Shown here: one piece after another, positions 1 through 6,907 of the stretch
Layout of the letters: each line of letters starts with the position of its first letter
Numbering within the stretch: the stretch's first letter is position 1
NCBI GenBank assembly: GCA_945889545.1
Contig: CAMDCC010000069.1
Location: forward strand, 1 to 11,917
Reading direction: 5' to 3'
DNA length: 11,917 nucleotides
DNA from: Bifidobacterium breve
GTDB lineage: Bacteria; Actinomycetota; Acidimicrobiia; IMCC26256; PALSA-555
Made by a program: the position numbers and the translations under genes
Notes under the pieces: generated by a model
What the model was told of the DNA's origin: nothing
The model's database searches: none
What the model saw: only the letters and a program-made list of their open reading frames with translations

Positions 1-142
1 GGAGGGGAAGCTCTCCCTCCGCTTCGACGCTCGACTTCATGAAGAGATGAACCGCTCGATCAGATGGACGGTGATGGCGCTCTTCGGCGGCCTCGCTGTG
101 ATCGGCGGCGCGGCTACGGGCATCGCCGCCATCGTCTCGTAG
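1..142 (+). CDS. C-terminal end of a small coiled-coil/membrane-anchored protein (partial)
   Basis: The gene starts before the window; the reading frame enters at base 2 and stops with TAG at 140-142. The visible 46 residues are a charged amphipathic stretch (including LSLRFDARLHEEMNRSIRW) followed by one strongly hydrophobic, Gly/Ala-rich segment of about 20 residues that ends almost at the C-terminus. This charged-helix-then-terminal-membrane-helix layout is the same as in the small proteins at 5279-5590 and 8358-8741, so I infer a third member of that group. The diagnostic N-terminal motif of the group (PPxxWxxxATKxDL) would lie outside the window, so membership is unproven. Function unknown. 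Confidence 0.6.
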   Translation, partial: EGKLSLRFDARLHEEMNRSIRWTVMALFGGLAVIGGAATGIAAIVS

Positions 143-160
143 CCCACTCGCCTGTCTGGT

Positions 161-207
161 CTGACGGCTCGGGTGGCGACTCCGTAGATTGTCCCCCGAG
201 CAGGGGG
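161..207 (+). promoter_or_regulatory. Candidate promoter and RBS hairpin ahead of the lipoprotein gene
   Basis: TAGATT at 185-190 fits the actinobacterial -10 pattern TANNNT, and CTGACG at 161-166 is a four-of-six match to TTGACA with an 18-bp spacer. Directly downstream, CCCCC (193-197) can pair with GGGGG (203-207) across the loop GAGCA. The G-run is also the likely ribosome binding site for the ATG at 213, so the hairpin could limit translation. If transcription starts about 7 bases after the -10 element, part of the C-run may not be transcribed, which weakens the hairpin idea. Motif reading only. Confidence 0.3.
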
Positions 208-212
208 TGGTC

Positions 213-737
213 ATGACACGGCAGGTGCGCAGGTTGAGGCTCGTCACTGTCGCGGCGCTCGTGCTCGCGACCATGATGCTCGGGTCCTGCTCGAAGATCT
301 CTGACCTCACCGACGGCCTGGCCGAGAAGGTCGGCCGTTCTGCTGACGAAGTGGCGGAGCAGCTGGAGGAGCTGGCGGACGAGACCGGGCGCACCGTCGA
401 CGATCTGGCCCGCGACGCCAAGGCGCTGGCCGACGACCTGCCGCTCGACACGATCGATCGCATTCGCCGACTGGCATCGGGATTCGGCATCGGCAGTGCA
501 ATCGCGATCGACTTGGTGTGCGGTGCGCTCGACAAGGTGGGCGACGACGGCGAGGTGTCGACCGAGGAGCTCGCGACTGTTCTCGCGAGCGAGGCCGTCG
601 AAGCGGGCATCGACAACGCCACTGCGTATGCCGCGCAGGTGTCCGAGATCCTCTTGGACGGCGATGCCGACAACGAGTACGACGTGAGCAACCTGGCGCT
701 CGATCAAGTACGCACGTGCGTGCTCGAGCACGTGTGA
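213..737 (+). CDS. Putative secreted lipoprotein, 174 aa, acidic helical, unknown function
   Basis: I chose the ATG at 213 because the G-rich site AGGGGGTGG lies just upstream and because it begins a clean export signal; an in-frame TTG at 189 would add eight residues before it. Residues 1-25 have an Arg-rich n-region and a hydrophobic core, then the lipobox-like L23-G24-S25-C26, so lipidation at Cys26 and anchoring outside the membrane are likely. Residues 28-78 are an acidic, Ala/Glu/Asp-rich probable helix. Residues 149-157 (DGDADNEYD) resemble a Ca-binding DxDxD loop, and 112-120 (DGEVSTEEL) looks like half of an EF-hand loop, but neither is canonical. Cys103 and Cys169 could form a disulfide. 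I do not recognise the family. It lies 43 bp before the SDR gene and may or may not share its transcript. Confidence 0.75.
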   Translation: MTRQVRRLRLVTVAALVLATMMLGSCSKISDLTDGLAEKVGRSADEVAEQLEELADETGRTVDDLARDAKALADDLPLDTIDRIRRLASGFGIGSAIAIDLVCGALDKVGDDGEVSTEELATVLASEAVEAGIDNATAYAAQVSEILLDGDADNEYDVSNLALDQVRTCVLEHV

Positions 738-780
738 TCCATTCGTCGAGTAGAGCCGAGAAGAGAGAGGAACCAGGAAC

Positions 781-1698
781 ATGGGTTTGTTGGACGGCAA
801 GGTGGCGATCGTCACCGGCGCGGGGCACGGCGTAGGGCGCGGCGAGGCGTTGGAGCTCGCGAACGAGGGCGCCAAGGTTGTGGTGAACGACCTCGGTGGC
901 TCGTCGATGGGTGAGGGCTCCGACCAGCGCTCAGCCGTTGAAGTGGCCGCGCTGATCAACAGTCGTGGTGGGGAGGCCGTCGCCAACTTCGACGACGTCG
1001 CCGACTTCGCGGGCGCCAAGCGGATGATCGACCAGGCGGTCGCGGCGTTCGGGCGGCTCGACATCCTCGTGAACAACGCGGGGATCCTGCGCGACAAGAT
1101 GATCTTCTCGATGACCGAGGAAGACTTCGACTCGGTCATTCGAGTGCACATGAAAGGCACATTCGCGCCCATGCACCACGCATCGGCGTACTGGCGGGAG
1201 CAGTCGAAGGCCGGCAACCAACCGCGCGCCGCGATCATCAACACCGCGTCGGGCGCGGGGCTCCAGGGCAACATCGGACAGACCAACTACGGCGGCGCGA
1301 AGGCCGGGATCGCGGCGATGACGATCGTCGCCAGCCTCGAGCTCGCCCGCTACGGCGTGCGCGCCAACGTGATCTGTCCTGGTGGCATGACGCGTCTCGC
1401 GGGCACCATCGTGAAAGACCTCGAGCTCAAGGAGCCCGAGGAGTACACGGAGTACACGCCGATGAACCCGGCCAACTCGGCGCCGATGGTGGCGTGGCTC
1501 GCATCCGATGAGGCCATCACCGTGACGGGCCAGGTGTTCCGCGCCGTCGGCAACTCGATCGCGCACTACGTGCCGTGGACGGTGGGCACCGAGATCATCA
1601 GCAAGGACCAAGGCAAGTGGGTGCCGTCCGACATCGGCAACGAGGTCTACGCGCGGATCTTCAAGAGCCGCCACCCGGGCCTGCAGATGGGCGGCTGA
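781..1698 (+). CDS. SDR family dehydrogenase, HSD17B4/(3R)-hydroxyacyl-CoA dehydrogenase-like, 305 aa
   Basis: A short-chain dehydrogenase/reductase with all core motifs: the dinucleotide loop TGAGHGVG at 12-19, acidic Asp37 in VVVNDLGG (suggesting NAD rather than NADP), NNAG at 98-101, catalytic Ser157, and Tyr170/Lys174 in YGGAK. VVVNDLGG, the following insert, VNNAGILRDK and GNIGQTNY match the N-terminal dehydrogenase domain of peroxisomal multifunctional enzyme type 2 (HSD17B4) and of actinobacterial sterol side-chain dehydrogenases such as ChsB1. The inferred job is NAD-dependent oxidation of a 3-hydroxyacyl-CoA, step 3 of beta-oxidation. At 305 residues it is longer than a classical 250-residue SDR, with a C-terminal extension after about 250. 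The start is ATG with AGAGAGGAACCAGGA upstream. It is followed after 9 bp by two acyl-CoA dehydrogenase genes, which fits one catabolic operon. The actual substrate cannot be read from sequence. Confidence 0.88.
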   Translation: MGLLDGKVAIVTGAGHGVGRGEALELANEGAKVVVNDLGGSSMGEGSDQRSAVEVAALINSRGGEAVANFDDVADFAGAKRMIDQAVAAFGRLDILVNNAGILRDKMIFSMTEEDFDSVIRVHMKGTFAPMHHASAYWREQSKAGNQPRAAIINTASGAGLQGNIGQTNYGGAKAGIAAMTIVASLELARYGVRANVICPGGMTRLAGTIVKDLELKEPEEYTEYTPMNPANSAPMVAWLASDEAITVTGQVFRAVGNSIAHYVPWTVGTEIISKDQGKWVPSDIGNEVYARIFKSRHPGLQMGG

Positions 1699-1707
1699 CG
1701 GTTCCCG

Positions 1708-2835
1708 ATGCATCTGGCGTGGGGTGAGGAAGAAGAGCGGTTTCGCGCCGAGCTCGGCGCGTTCCTCGACGCGCACGCGCCTGCTGAGGCCATCGGCCGT
1801 GGGATGGAGCCAGAGACCCACGGCGGCATCCCGCTATGGGCGCGCGAGTGGCAGGCCACGCTCTTCGACCACGGCTGGCTCATCCCGAGCTACCCACCGG
1901 AGCTCGGCGGCCGCAATGCCACCGACGTGCAGACGCTCGTGTACTTCGAGGAGCTCGCGGCCCGCGGTATCCCGAGGGCGCTGCACTTCCCCGGTCACGC
2001 GATCGTGGCGCCGAGCCTGCTGGAGTTCGGCACCGACGCACAGCGCGAGCTTGTGCCGGCCGCGATCCGGGGCGACACCGTGTGGTGCATCGGGATGAGC
2101 GAGCCCGGTGCGGGGTCCGACCTCGCGGCGATGCGCACGCGTGCGACATTGGACGGCGACCACTTCGTGGTGAACGGCCAGAAGGTGTGGACGTCGTACG
2201 CCATGTGGTCGCAGATGTGCATGCTCTACGTGCGCACCGGCGACACCGACTCCAAGGCGCGCGGGATCAGCGTGCTGATCCTCGATATGACGACGCCCGG
2301 CATCGACATCCGCCCGCTGCGGCAGTCGGCTGGCGGCACCGACTTCGCCGAGGTGTTCTTCACCGACGTGGTCGTGCCGAAAGAGAACCTCATCGGCGAG
2401 ATGAACGACGGGTGGCGCGTCACGATGGGCTCGCTCGCCCATGAGCGTGCCGGACTCTGGCTCGAGTGGACGGGCGCGCTCGACCACGTGTTCCGACGCA
2501 CGGTCGACGAGGCGCGAAGGGTTGGTGCGCTCGAGGACGAGGTCGTGCGCTACCGGCTCATGGCGCTCTACGAAGAGGTCGGTGGTCTGCGGGCGCTCGG
2601 GTACAAGGGATTCGCGAGCTACGAGAAGTCGGGCGCGGCGCCGGAGCACGCGCTGCTCAAACTGGCGACGTCGGAACTGCGCAAGCGAATCGCGCAGCTC
2701 ACCAACGAGATCGCCCCGTCGCCCGAGAACCGCCGCGAGGTGCTCGGCACCTTCGCGGGCACGATCGGTGGCGGCACGTCGGAGATCCAACGCAATGCCA
2801 TCGCCCGCGTGCTCGGGCTGCCGAGGGGCTACTAG
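1708..2835 (+). CDS. Acyl-CoA dehydrogenase, catalytic (alpha-like) subunit, FadE type, 375 aa
   Basis: A full three-part acyl-CoA dehydrogenase: N-terminal helices (1-120), a middle beta domain with the flavin-binding WCIGMSEPGAGSDLA (126-140) and GQKVWTS (157-163), and a C-terminal helical domain ending in GGGTSEIQRN (354-363). The site used by the catalytic Glu of medium-chain enzymes (YEGTS) is Gly here. Instead Glu246 in LAHERAG matches the base of isovaleryl-CoA dehydrogenase and of ChsE4 (FadE26) of Mycobacterium tuberculosis, where the enzyme is an alpha2-beta2 complex. I infer FAD-dependent alpha,beta-desaturation of a CoA ester, with the next gene as partner. The ATG at 1708 is 9 bp after the SDR stop, and the TAG stop directly abuts the GTG of the next gene, implying translational coupling. 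Substrate unknown; sterol-like side chains or branched acids are both possible. Confidence 0.9.
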   Translation: MHLAWGEEEERFRAELGAFLDAHAPAEAIGRGMEPETHGGIPLWAREWQATLFDHGWLIPSYPPELGGRNATDVQTLVYFEELAARGIPRALHFPGHAIVAPSLLEFGTDAQRELVPAAIRGDTVWCIGMSEPGAGSDLAAMRTRATLDGDHFVVNGQKVWTSYAMWSQMCMLYVRTGDTDSKARGISVLILDMTTPGIDIRPLRQSAGGTDFAEVFFTDVVVPKENLIGEMNDGWRVTMGSLAHERAGLWLEWTGALDHVFRRTVDEARRVGALEDEVVRYRLMALYEEVGGLRALGYKGFASYEKSGAAPEHALLKLATSELRKRIAQLTNEIAPSPENRREVLGTFAGTIGGGTSEIQRNAIARVLGLPRGY

Positions 2836-3837
2836 GTGGACTTCACGCTCTCACCCGATCAGGAGCTGTTGCGTGACACCGGTCGCGCGCTCGTACGCGA
2901 GCACTGCCCCGCTTCCTTGGTGCGGGCATACGCGGAGGATCCGTCTGTCGCGGATGACCTCACCGCGCGACTCAGTGAGTTCGCCGGCCTTGTCGCCGGT
3001 CCGGCCGTCGACCTGTGCCTCTTCCTCGAGGAGATGGGTGCGGCGCTCGTACCCGGTCCCTTCGTGCCGACGGTTGCTGCGTTTGCGCCGATCGTTGCTG
3101 CGGTCGGTGCGAACGACGTGTTCGAGAGCGTCGCCGCGGGGGAAGCGACCGGGACGGTCTGGTCACCCTCGCCAGTCGAGCTGCACGCGCCGGCAGGCGA
3201 CCGGGTCGAGTTCGTCGCAATCGCCGTCGAGGGCGGCGACATCTGTGTTACCGACCAGTTCGAGCTGGCTCCGCTCGAGGTGTTCGACCTGTCACGGCCC
3301 CAGTTCGACGCCAAGGTGTTTGACGCCAAGGTGTTCGACGCCAAGGTCACCGGCGACAGCGGCACGATCGGGCACGGCTCGTACGCAGCGCTGTACCGAG
3401 CGACGGTGGCGTTCAGCGCGGAGCTCATCGGGACGACGCGATGGATGTTCGAGACGACGCTCGAGTATGTGAAGACCCGCGAGCAGTTCGGCCGTCCGAT
3501 CGGGTCGTTCCAGGCGCTCCAGCACCGTCTCGCCGACATGTCGTTGCTCTACGAGCGCGCGTGGAGCAGCGTGTACTGGGCCGCGATGGCCATCGACGCC
3601 GACGACGACGAGCAACACCGTGCGGTACACGTGGCGAAGTCGAGTGCGAGCGAGGCTGCCCGTCACATTGCAGGAGAGGCGGTGCAGATGCACGGGGGCA
3701 TCGGCGTCACCTGGGACCACGATCTGCACCTCTATATGCGCCGCGCGTTCATGTCGGAGGAAGTCCTCGGCACCACGGCGTGGCACCGCGCCCGGCTGGC
3801 CGATCTCGTGTTGCAGGAAGGGGGACAGCATGAGTGA
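2836..3837 (+). CDS. Acyl-CoA dehydrogenase-like partner (beta) subunit, 333 aa
   Basis: A shorter, diverged acyl-CoA dehydrogenase relative. Residues 1-75 match the N-terminal helical domain (MDFTLSPDQELLRDTGRALV). The middle beta domain is reduced to about 80 weakly similar residues without the SEPGAGSD-type flavin motif. The C-terminal domain keeps REQFGRPIGSFQALQHRLAD (215-234) and QMHGGIGVTWDHDLHLYMRR (284-303), the segments that bind the FAD of the neighbouring subunit. No obvious catalytic Glu is present. This pattern is known for the second subunit of heterotetrameric FadE pairs such as ChsE1-ChsE2 and ChsE4-ChsE5, so I infer an obligate partner of the 1708-2835 product. The GTG start at 2836 follows the previous stop with no gap. 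Residues 157-171 contain a threefold FDAKV repeat in the linker before the C-terminal domain. The end overlaps the next gene by 8 bp. Confidence 0.87.
   Translation: MDFTLSPDQELLRDTGRALVREHCPASLVRAYAEDPSVADDLTARLSEFAGLVAGPAVDLCLFLEEMGAALVPGPFVPTVAAFAPIVAAVGANDVFESVAAGEATGTVWSPSPVELHAPAGDRVEFVAIAVEGGDICVTDQFELAPLEVFDLSRPQFDAKVFDAKVFDAKVTGDSGTIGHGSYAALYRATVAFSAELIGTTRWMFETTLEYVKTREQFGRPIGSFQALQHRLADMSLLYERAWSSVYWAAMAIDADDDEQHRAVHVAKSSASEAARHIAGEAVQMHGGIGVTWDHDLHLYMRRAFMSEEVLGTTAWHRARLADLVLQEGGQHE
3304..3348 (+). repeat. 15-bp tandem repeat x3 inside the ACAD beta-subunit gene
   Basis: Three consecutive copies of TTCGACGCCAAGGTG (3304-3318, 3319-3333 with one C-to-T change, 3334-3348 with the last base C). 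The unit is a multiple of three, so it encodes FDAKV-FDAKV-FDAKV in frame and copy number can change by slippage without a frameshift. It lies in the low-similarity linker between the degenerate beta domain and the conserved C-terminal helical domain. Confidence 0.95.
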
Positions 3838-5188
3838 CGACTCGCCACAGGGGGAGAGCGGGTTCGCGGAGCGGATGTTCCCCGCGCCGGTCGACCGCGG
3901 CGTCGCACTCCCGGACCGCGCCGTCAGCACCGTGGTGTCGGGCGTCGACACCGCCGAGCTCGGCTCGTGGCAGGGCAATCCTGAACATGGAGGGAAGTGG
4001 TACGAGGGTGGCGGACGGGTCGGCGAGAAGGCCGTCGAGCGCATCGTCATCTATCCACCGACTGCCGGCGTTCAGACCCAGGGCGATCCGTTCGAGCCGG
4101 TGCGCATCGGGTTCCTCATCGACATGGACCTCGGCCAGCTCCTCGCCGACTGCATCGATCCATACATCCTGGCGATCGAAGACTCGCTGAACGAGGGCAT
4201 CTTCGACCGGCCGATCGAGCTCTTCACCGTCGATGCCCGTGGCCTGCCGCGCGAGAACTTTACGAAGCTCATCGCGGGATATCAGCGGTTGGTCGACGAG
4301 GGCTGTGTGGTCGTGATCGGGCCGTTCATCGCCGACAACTCCGAGACACTCATGCCGTACGCGAACGCGGCCGGCGTGCCGGTGCTGCTGTGGACGGGCA
4401 CCACGCGGGCGTTTGGCGAGTTCGTGTTCACCGTGGCCAACGGCGACATCCCGACCGAGTCGGTGATGTGCGCCAACTGGTTGCTCGACCAGGGGTACAA
4501 GAAGATCGGATTCCTGTGGGAGAAGGGTTCGGCGAGCGACATGTACGCCGACTACTTCCGGCGCACCGCGCTTCGGCTCGGTCTCGAGATCACCAAGGAG
4601 GTGGTCCTCGACTTCAATCCCAAGAACATGAAGGAGTCGCTCGCGGAGATGCGTGACCTCGGCACCGAGGCCGTCGCGCACGTGGGCTACGGGTACTCCA
4701 CCATTCACTATGCGAAAGCGTTCCAGGAGCTCGACTGGGATCCGCCGCGCATCATGGACACCGCGTTCATGTTCTATTCGAACTCCAACGAATGGGCGGC
4801 CGGGCTCGAGGGTTGGCATGGCATCGACCAGCTCGGCGAAGACGGCACCAACCCGAACTACGAGGCGATGTGCGAGCGGTTCCAGGCCCGCTTCGGCCGG
4901 CTCTCGCGCAACGTGGTGGTGGCGCTCGCGTACGACACCGCGCGCGTCGCGATGCAGGGCATCGCCAACGCGCGCATCCCGACGCCCCGGCACGTGAAGG
5001 AGGGGCTCGAGATGATCAAGTGGATGCCGTGTACAAACGGCGGGCCGTCGTGCTACATCACCTTCGCGGAGTACGACCCCCGCGGATACAAGGGCGACTT
5101 CCTCACCATCCGCGAGCTGCGCGACGGCGAGCTGCACTTCCGCGGCTACTACCGCCCGCAATGGCCCTCGAATCGAACGCCTCGTTAG
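3830..5188 (+). CDS. Periplasmic-binding-protein-fold ligand-binding protein (LivK/AmiC-like) without signal peptide, 452 aa
   Basis: From about residue 91 the protein has the type I periplasmic binding fold of branched-chain amino-acid receptors (Peripla_BP_6): beta-strand VRIGFLID (91-98), the strand-loop VVVIGPFIADNSETLMPYAN (160-179), VPVLLWTG (183-190), second-lobe start KKIGFLWEKGSASDMYADYF (224-243), and NVVVALAYDTARVAMQGI (361-378) near the end. Residues 1-90 are a polar, Gly-rich extension with no hydrophobic core, no Tat motif and no lipobox, so the product should stay in the cytoplasm. I chose the ATG at 3830 because AGGGGGACAGC lies just upstream; extending the frame upstream only reads through the previous gene and gives no signal. 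The gene overlaps the ACAD beta gene by 8 bp, so expression is coupled. No permease or ATPase gene is adjacent. Cytoplasmic members of this fold such as AmiC act as ligand sensors, so sensing or carrying a pathway intermediate is my inference. Confidence 0.8.
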   Translation: MSDDSPQGESGFAERMFPAPVDRGVALPDRAVSTVVSGVDTAELGSWQGNPEHGGKWYEGGGRVGEKAVERIVIYPPTAGVQTQGDPFEPVRIGFLIDMDLGQLLADCIDPYILAIEDSLNEGIFDRPIELFTVDARGLPRENFTKLIAGYQRLVDEGCVVVIGPFIADNSETLMPYANAAGVPVLLWTGTTRAFGEFVFTVANGDIPTESVMCANWLLDQGYKKIGFLWEKGSASDMYADYFRRTALRLGLEITKEVVLDFNPKNMKESLAEMRDLGTEAVAHVGYGYSTIHYAKAFQELDWDPPRIMDTAFMFYSNSNEWAAGLEGWHGIDQLGEDGTNPNYEAMCERFQARFGRLSRNVVVALAYDTARVAMQGIANARIPTPRHVKEGLEMIKWMPCTNGGPSCYITFAEYDPRGYKGDFLTIRELRDGELHFRGYYRPQWPSNRTPR

Positions 5189-5278
5189 ATCTCGGCGCTG
5201 TGTCACACCTCCCCGCGAGGATGAGTCCAGACACTTCCCGGCACTTCCCCGGTGCAACGAACCCGAGGAGATGCGACA

Positions 5279-5590
5279 ATGGCTATCGATGAGGCACGGC
5301 GATACGAACTGCACGAGGCCGCCCGGCGAACGCTGGGCGACGTGCCGGGAGACACGCTGATGGAGATGCTTCCGCCAGTCGGTTGGGCCGATGTCGCCAC
5401 GAAGCGTGATCTGGCCTTGATGAAAGACGACCTGGCCGTGATGAAGCTCGACTTTGAGCGACAGCTGGCAATGCTCGAGATCAAGATGCAGTCGATGGTC
5501 TTGGCATCCGAGCACCGGCTGATCTTCTGGATCGTCGGCTCGTTGGCGGGCGGCCTCAGCATCGCGGTCGCTGTCGCGCGCTCCGTCTGA
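5279..5590 (+). CDS. Small coiled-coil protein with C-terminal membrane helix, 103 aa
   Basis: Start ATG at 5279 with GAGGAG at 5265-5270; an in-frame GTG at 5252 lacks such a site. Three parts are visible: an N-terminal head ending in LMEMLPPVGWADVATKRDL (27-45), a charged heptad-like region LALMKDDLAVMKLDFERQ (45-62) continuing to about 79, and one hydrophobic helix at 81-100. The head motif recurs in the protein at 8358-8741 (LMECVPPFAWTEIATKHDL), and the coiled-coil plus terminal helix recurs at 1-142. ATKxDL followed by coiled coil is common in uncharacterised bacterial small proteins (DUF1640-like in general look). I infer a tail-anchored, self-associating membrane protein; function unknown. 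Its TGA is one base from the stop of the convergent dcd gene, so the two transcripts must overlap or terminate inside each other. Confidence 0.75.
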   Translation: MAIDEARRYELHEAARRTLGDVPGDTLMEMLPPVGWADVATKRDLALMKDDLAVMKLDFERQLAMLEIKMQSMVLASEHRLIFWIVGSLAGGLSIAVAVARSV

Positions 5591-5591
5591 C

Positions 5592-6800
5592 CTACGGCTC
5601 CTCGGTCCCGAACGGCAGCTCGTCGCCGGCGGCGGCCATCTTCTTGCCCTTCGGCTCGGGTGTCGAGCGCAGGAAGTGCTTGCCGAGCGCGTCGGTCTGG
5701 CGTTGGTACGACGAACCCTGGCCGGAGTCGCCGTAGAAGATGGTGGGCTCGGCGAGCATGCGCTCGAACGTGAGCTTGCAGACCCGCTGGCCGTTCTCGA
5801 TGCTGAACGGCACGTCGTGGGCTCGCACTTCGAGCGCGGCGCGGGCGCCATGGGAACCGCCGCCGCGCGCAAACCCGAAGCCGGGATCGAAGAAGCCCGC
5901 GTAATGCGTGCGCAACTCGCCGCTCGTCGGGTCGTACGCGGTCATCTCTGCGGCGAGGTCGGGCGGGATCGACACCGCCTCGTTCGACATCAACAGGTAG
6001 AACTTCCGCGGCGACAACACCACGCGGTCCGCCTCTTCGCGGTGCACCTCCTCCCAGTACGGCGCCGGCGGCACGGCACCGTCCTTGGTGAGGTCGAGTG
6101 CCGGCGCGTGCTCGCGGGCGCGGTAGCCAACGCGTCCGTCCTTGTCGCCCCGGAGGTCGAGGCCGAGGAACATCCCGTTGCTGAGCGCGAGCTCATCGGC
6201 GGGGATCGGCTGGCCGTTCTCGTAGAGGAGGGGTACGCGACTGTGGTGCTCGCGCACCTCGTCGTCGGTGAGATCGGCCCGGCCCACCGATAGGCGCACC
6301 TGGTTCAAGGTGAGGTCTTCGCGCACGCGCACCGGGAACGACAGCGGCACCACTTCGAGGTAGAGCTCACCCTCGTAGCCGGCCTCGATCTCGTCGAAGC
6401 GATAGCTGCGGTCGGTGATGATGCGAGTGAACACGTCGATGCGTCCGGTGGAGCTCTTCGGGTTTCCCTTCGCCCGCACGTTCGGCGGGAGGCGCAGCCG
6501 TTCCTTCAGCGGGATGAGGTACGGCCGCTCCGGTTCGAGCAGCACACCCTCGCCGGTGAGGCTGAACGTGTCCTCGATGAACGCCTTGGCCTTGCGCGCC
6601 ACCGGCTCGGTATCGGGCAGGAAGCTGCACCGGATGCGGTGGGCCACCTCGCCGAGGCGCAGGTCGAGGCTCGCGGGTTGGAGGTTGGCCTCGGGGATGT
6701 CGGAGTCGGCGGCGATCACCCCGGCGCTGATCGCGTCGCTCAGCAGCTGGTTCGGCAGCACACCCTCGCGATCGGACGGGAGGTTCAGTGCCGGAGCCAC
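5592..6800 (-). CDS. dcd: Two-domain 2'-deoxycytidine 5'-triphosphate deaminase, 402 aa
   Basis: Resembles the long, two-domain dCTP deaminases (PF06559-type, dUTPase fold), which convert dCTP to dUTP for thymidylate supply. Domain 1 has QPASLDLRLGEVAHRIRCSF (41-60), the phosphate-binding KSSTGRID (115-122) and a Glu in LYLEVVPLSFPV (Glu149) at the position of the E. coli Dcd catalytic Glu138. Domain 2 repeats the fold: AYDPTSGELRTHYAGFFDPG (288-307), LEVRAHDVPFSIENGQ (323-338, Glu324), and the C-terminal GSSYQRQTDALGKHF (362-376). A 24-residue polar tail follows. The usual actinobacterial Dcd is a single domain of about 190 residues, so this form is unusual for the presumed host. The GTG start at 6800 has only a weak ribosome site; GTG at codon 14 is an alternative. 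It diverges from the gene at 6908; the 107-bp gap holds no promoter I can assign firmly. Confidence 0.85.
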   Translation of the reverse strand: MAPALNLPSDREGVLPNQLLSDAISAGVIAADSDIPEANLQPASLDLRLGEVAHRIRCSFLPDTEPVARKAKAFIEDTFSLTGEGVLLEPERPYLIPLKERLRLPPNVRAKGNPKSSTGRIDVFTRIITDRSYRFDEIEAGYEGELYLEVVPLSFPVRVREDLTLNQVRLSVGRADLTDDEVREHHSRVPLLYENGQPIPADELALSNGMFLGLDLRGDKDGRVGYRAREHAPALDLTKDGAVPPAPYWEEVHREEADRVVLSPRKFYLLMSNEAVSIPPDLAAEMTAYDPTSGELRTHYAGFFDPGFGFARGGGSHGARAALEVRAHDVPFSIENGQRVCKLTFERMLAEPTIFYGDSGQGSSYQRQTDALGKHFLRSTPEPKGKKMAAAGDELPFGTEEP

Positions 6801-6907
6801 CCGCTGATCGTACCGACCGTTCCTCCAGAGCGGGTGAGGCGGAGCGCTCGGCTACGTCACGGTCGCGAGCCCGCGAGTAGAACGTGGGGGCCAAGGGGAG
6901 GTCCACC

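Noticed and set aside
1834..2790. A 318-codon minus-strand open frame opposite the ACAD alpha gene
   Set aside because: No recognisable domain, His/Arg-rich, fully overlapped by a gene with clear family motifs.
2441..3472. A 343-codon plus-strand open frame across the junction of the two ACAD genes
   Set aside because: Arg/Ser/Thr-rich, low-complexity product out of frame with two clear acyl-CoA dehydrogenase genes; a shadow frame.
3830..5188. A complete ABC transporter locus
   Set aside because: Only a binding-protein-like gene is present, without export signal, permease or ATPase.
5189..5278. Rho-independent terminator after the binding-protein gene
   Set aside because: CCTC/GAGG can pair near 5208-5220, but the stem is short and no T-run follows.
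3749..5872. A 707-codon open frame on the minus strand
   Set aside because: It lies opposite the well-supported binding-protein gene and the small coiled-coil gene, has Arg/Ala/His-rich composition without motifs, and is a common artefact in GC-rich DNA.
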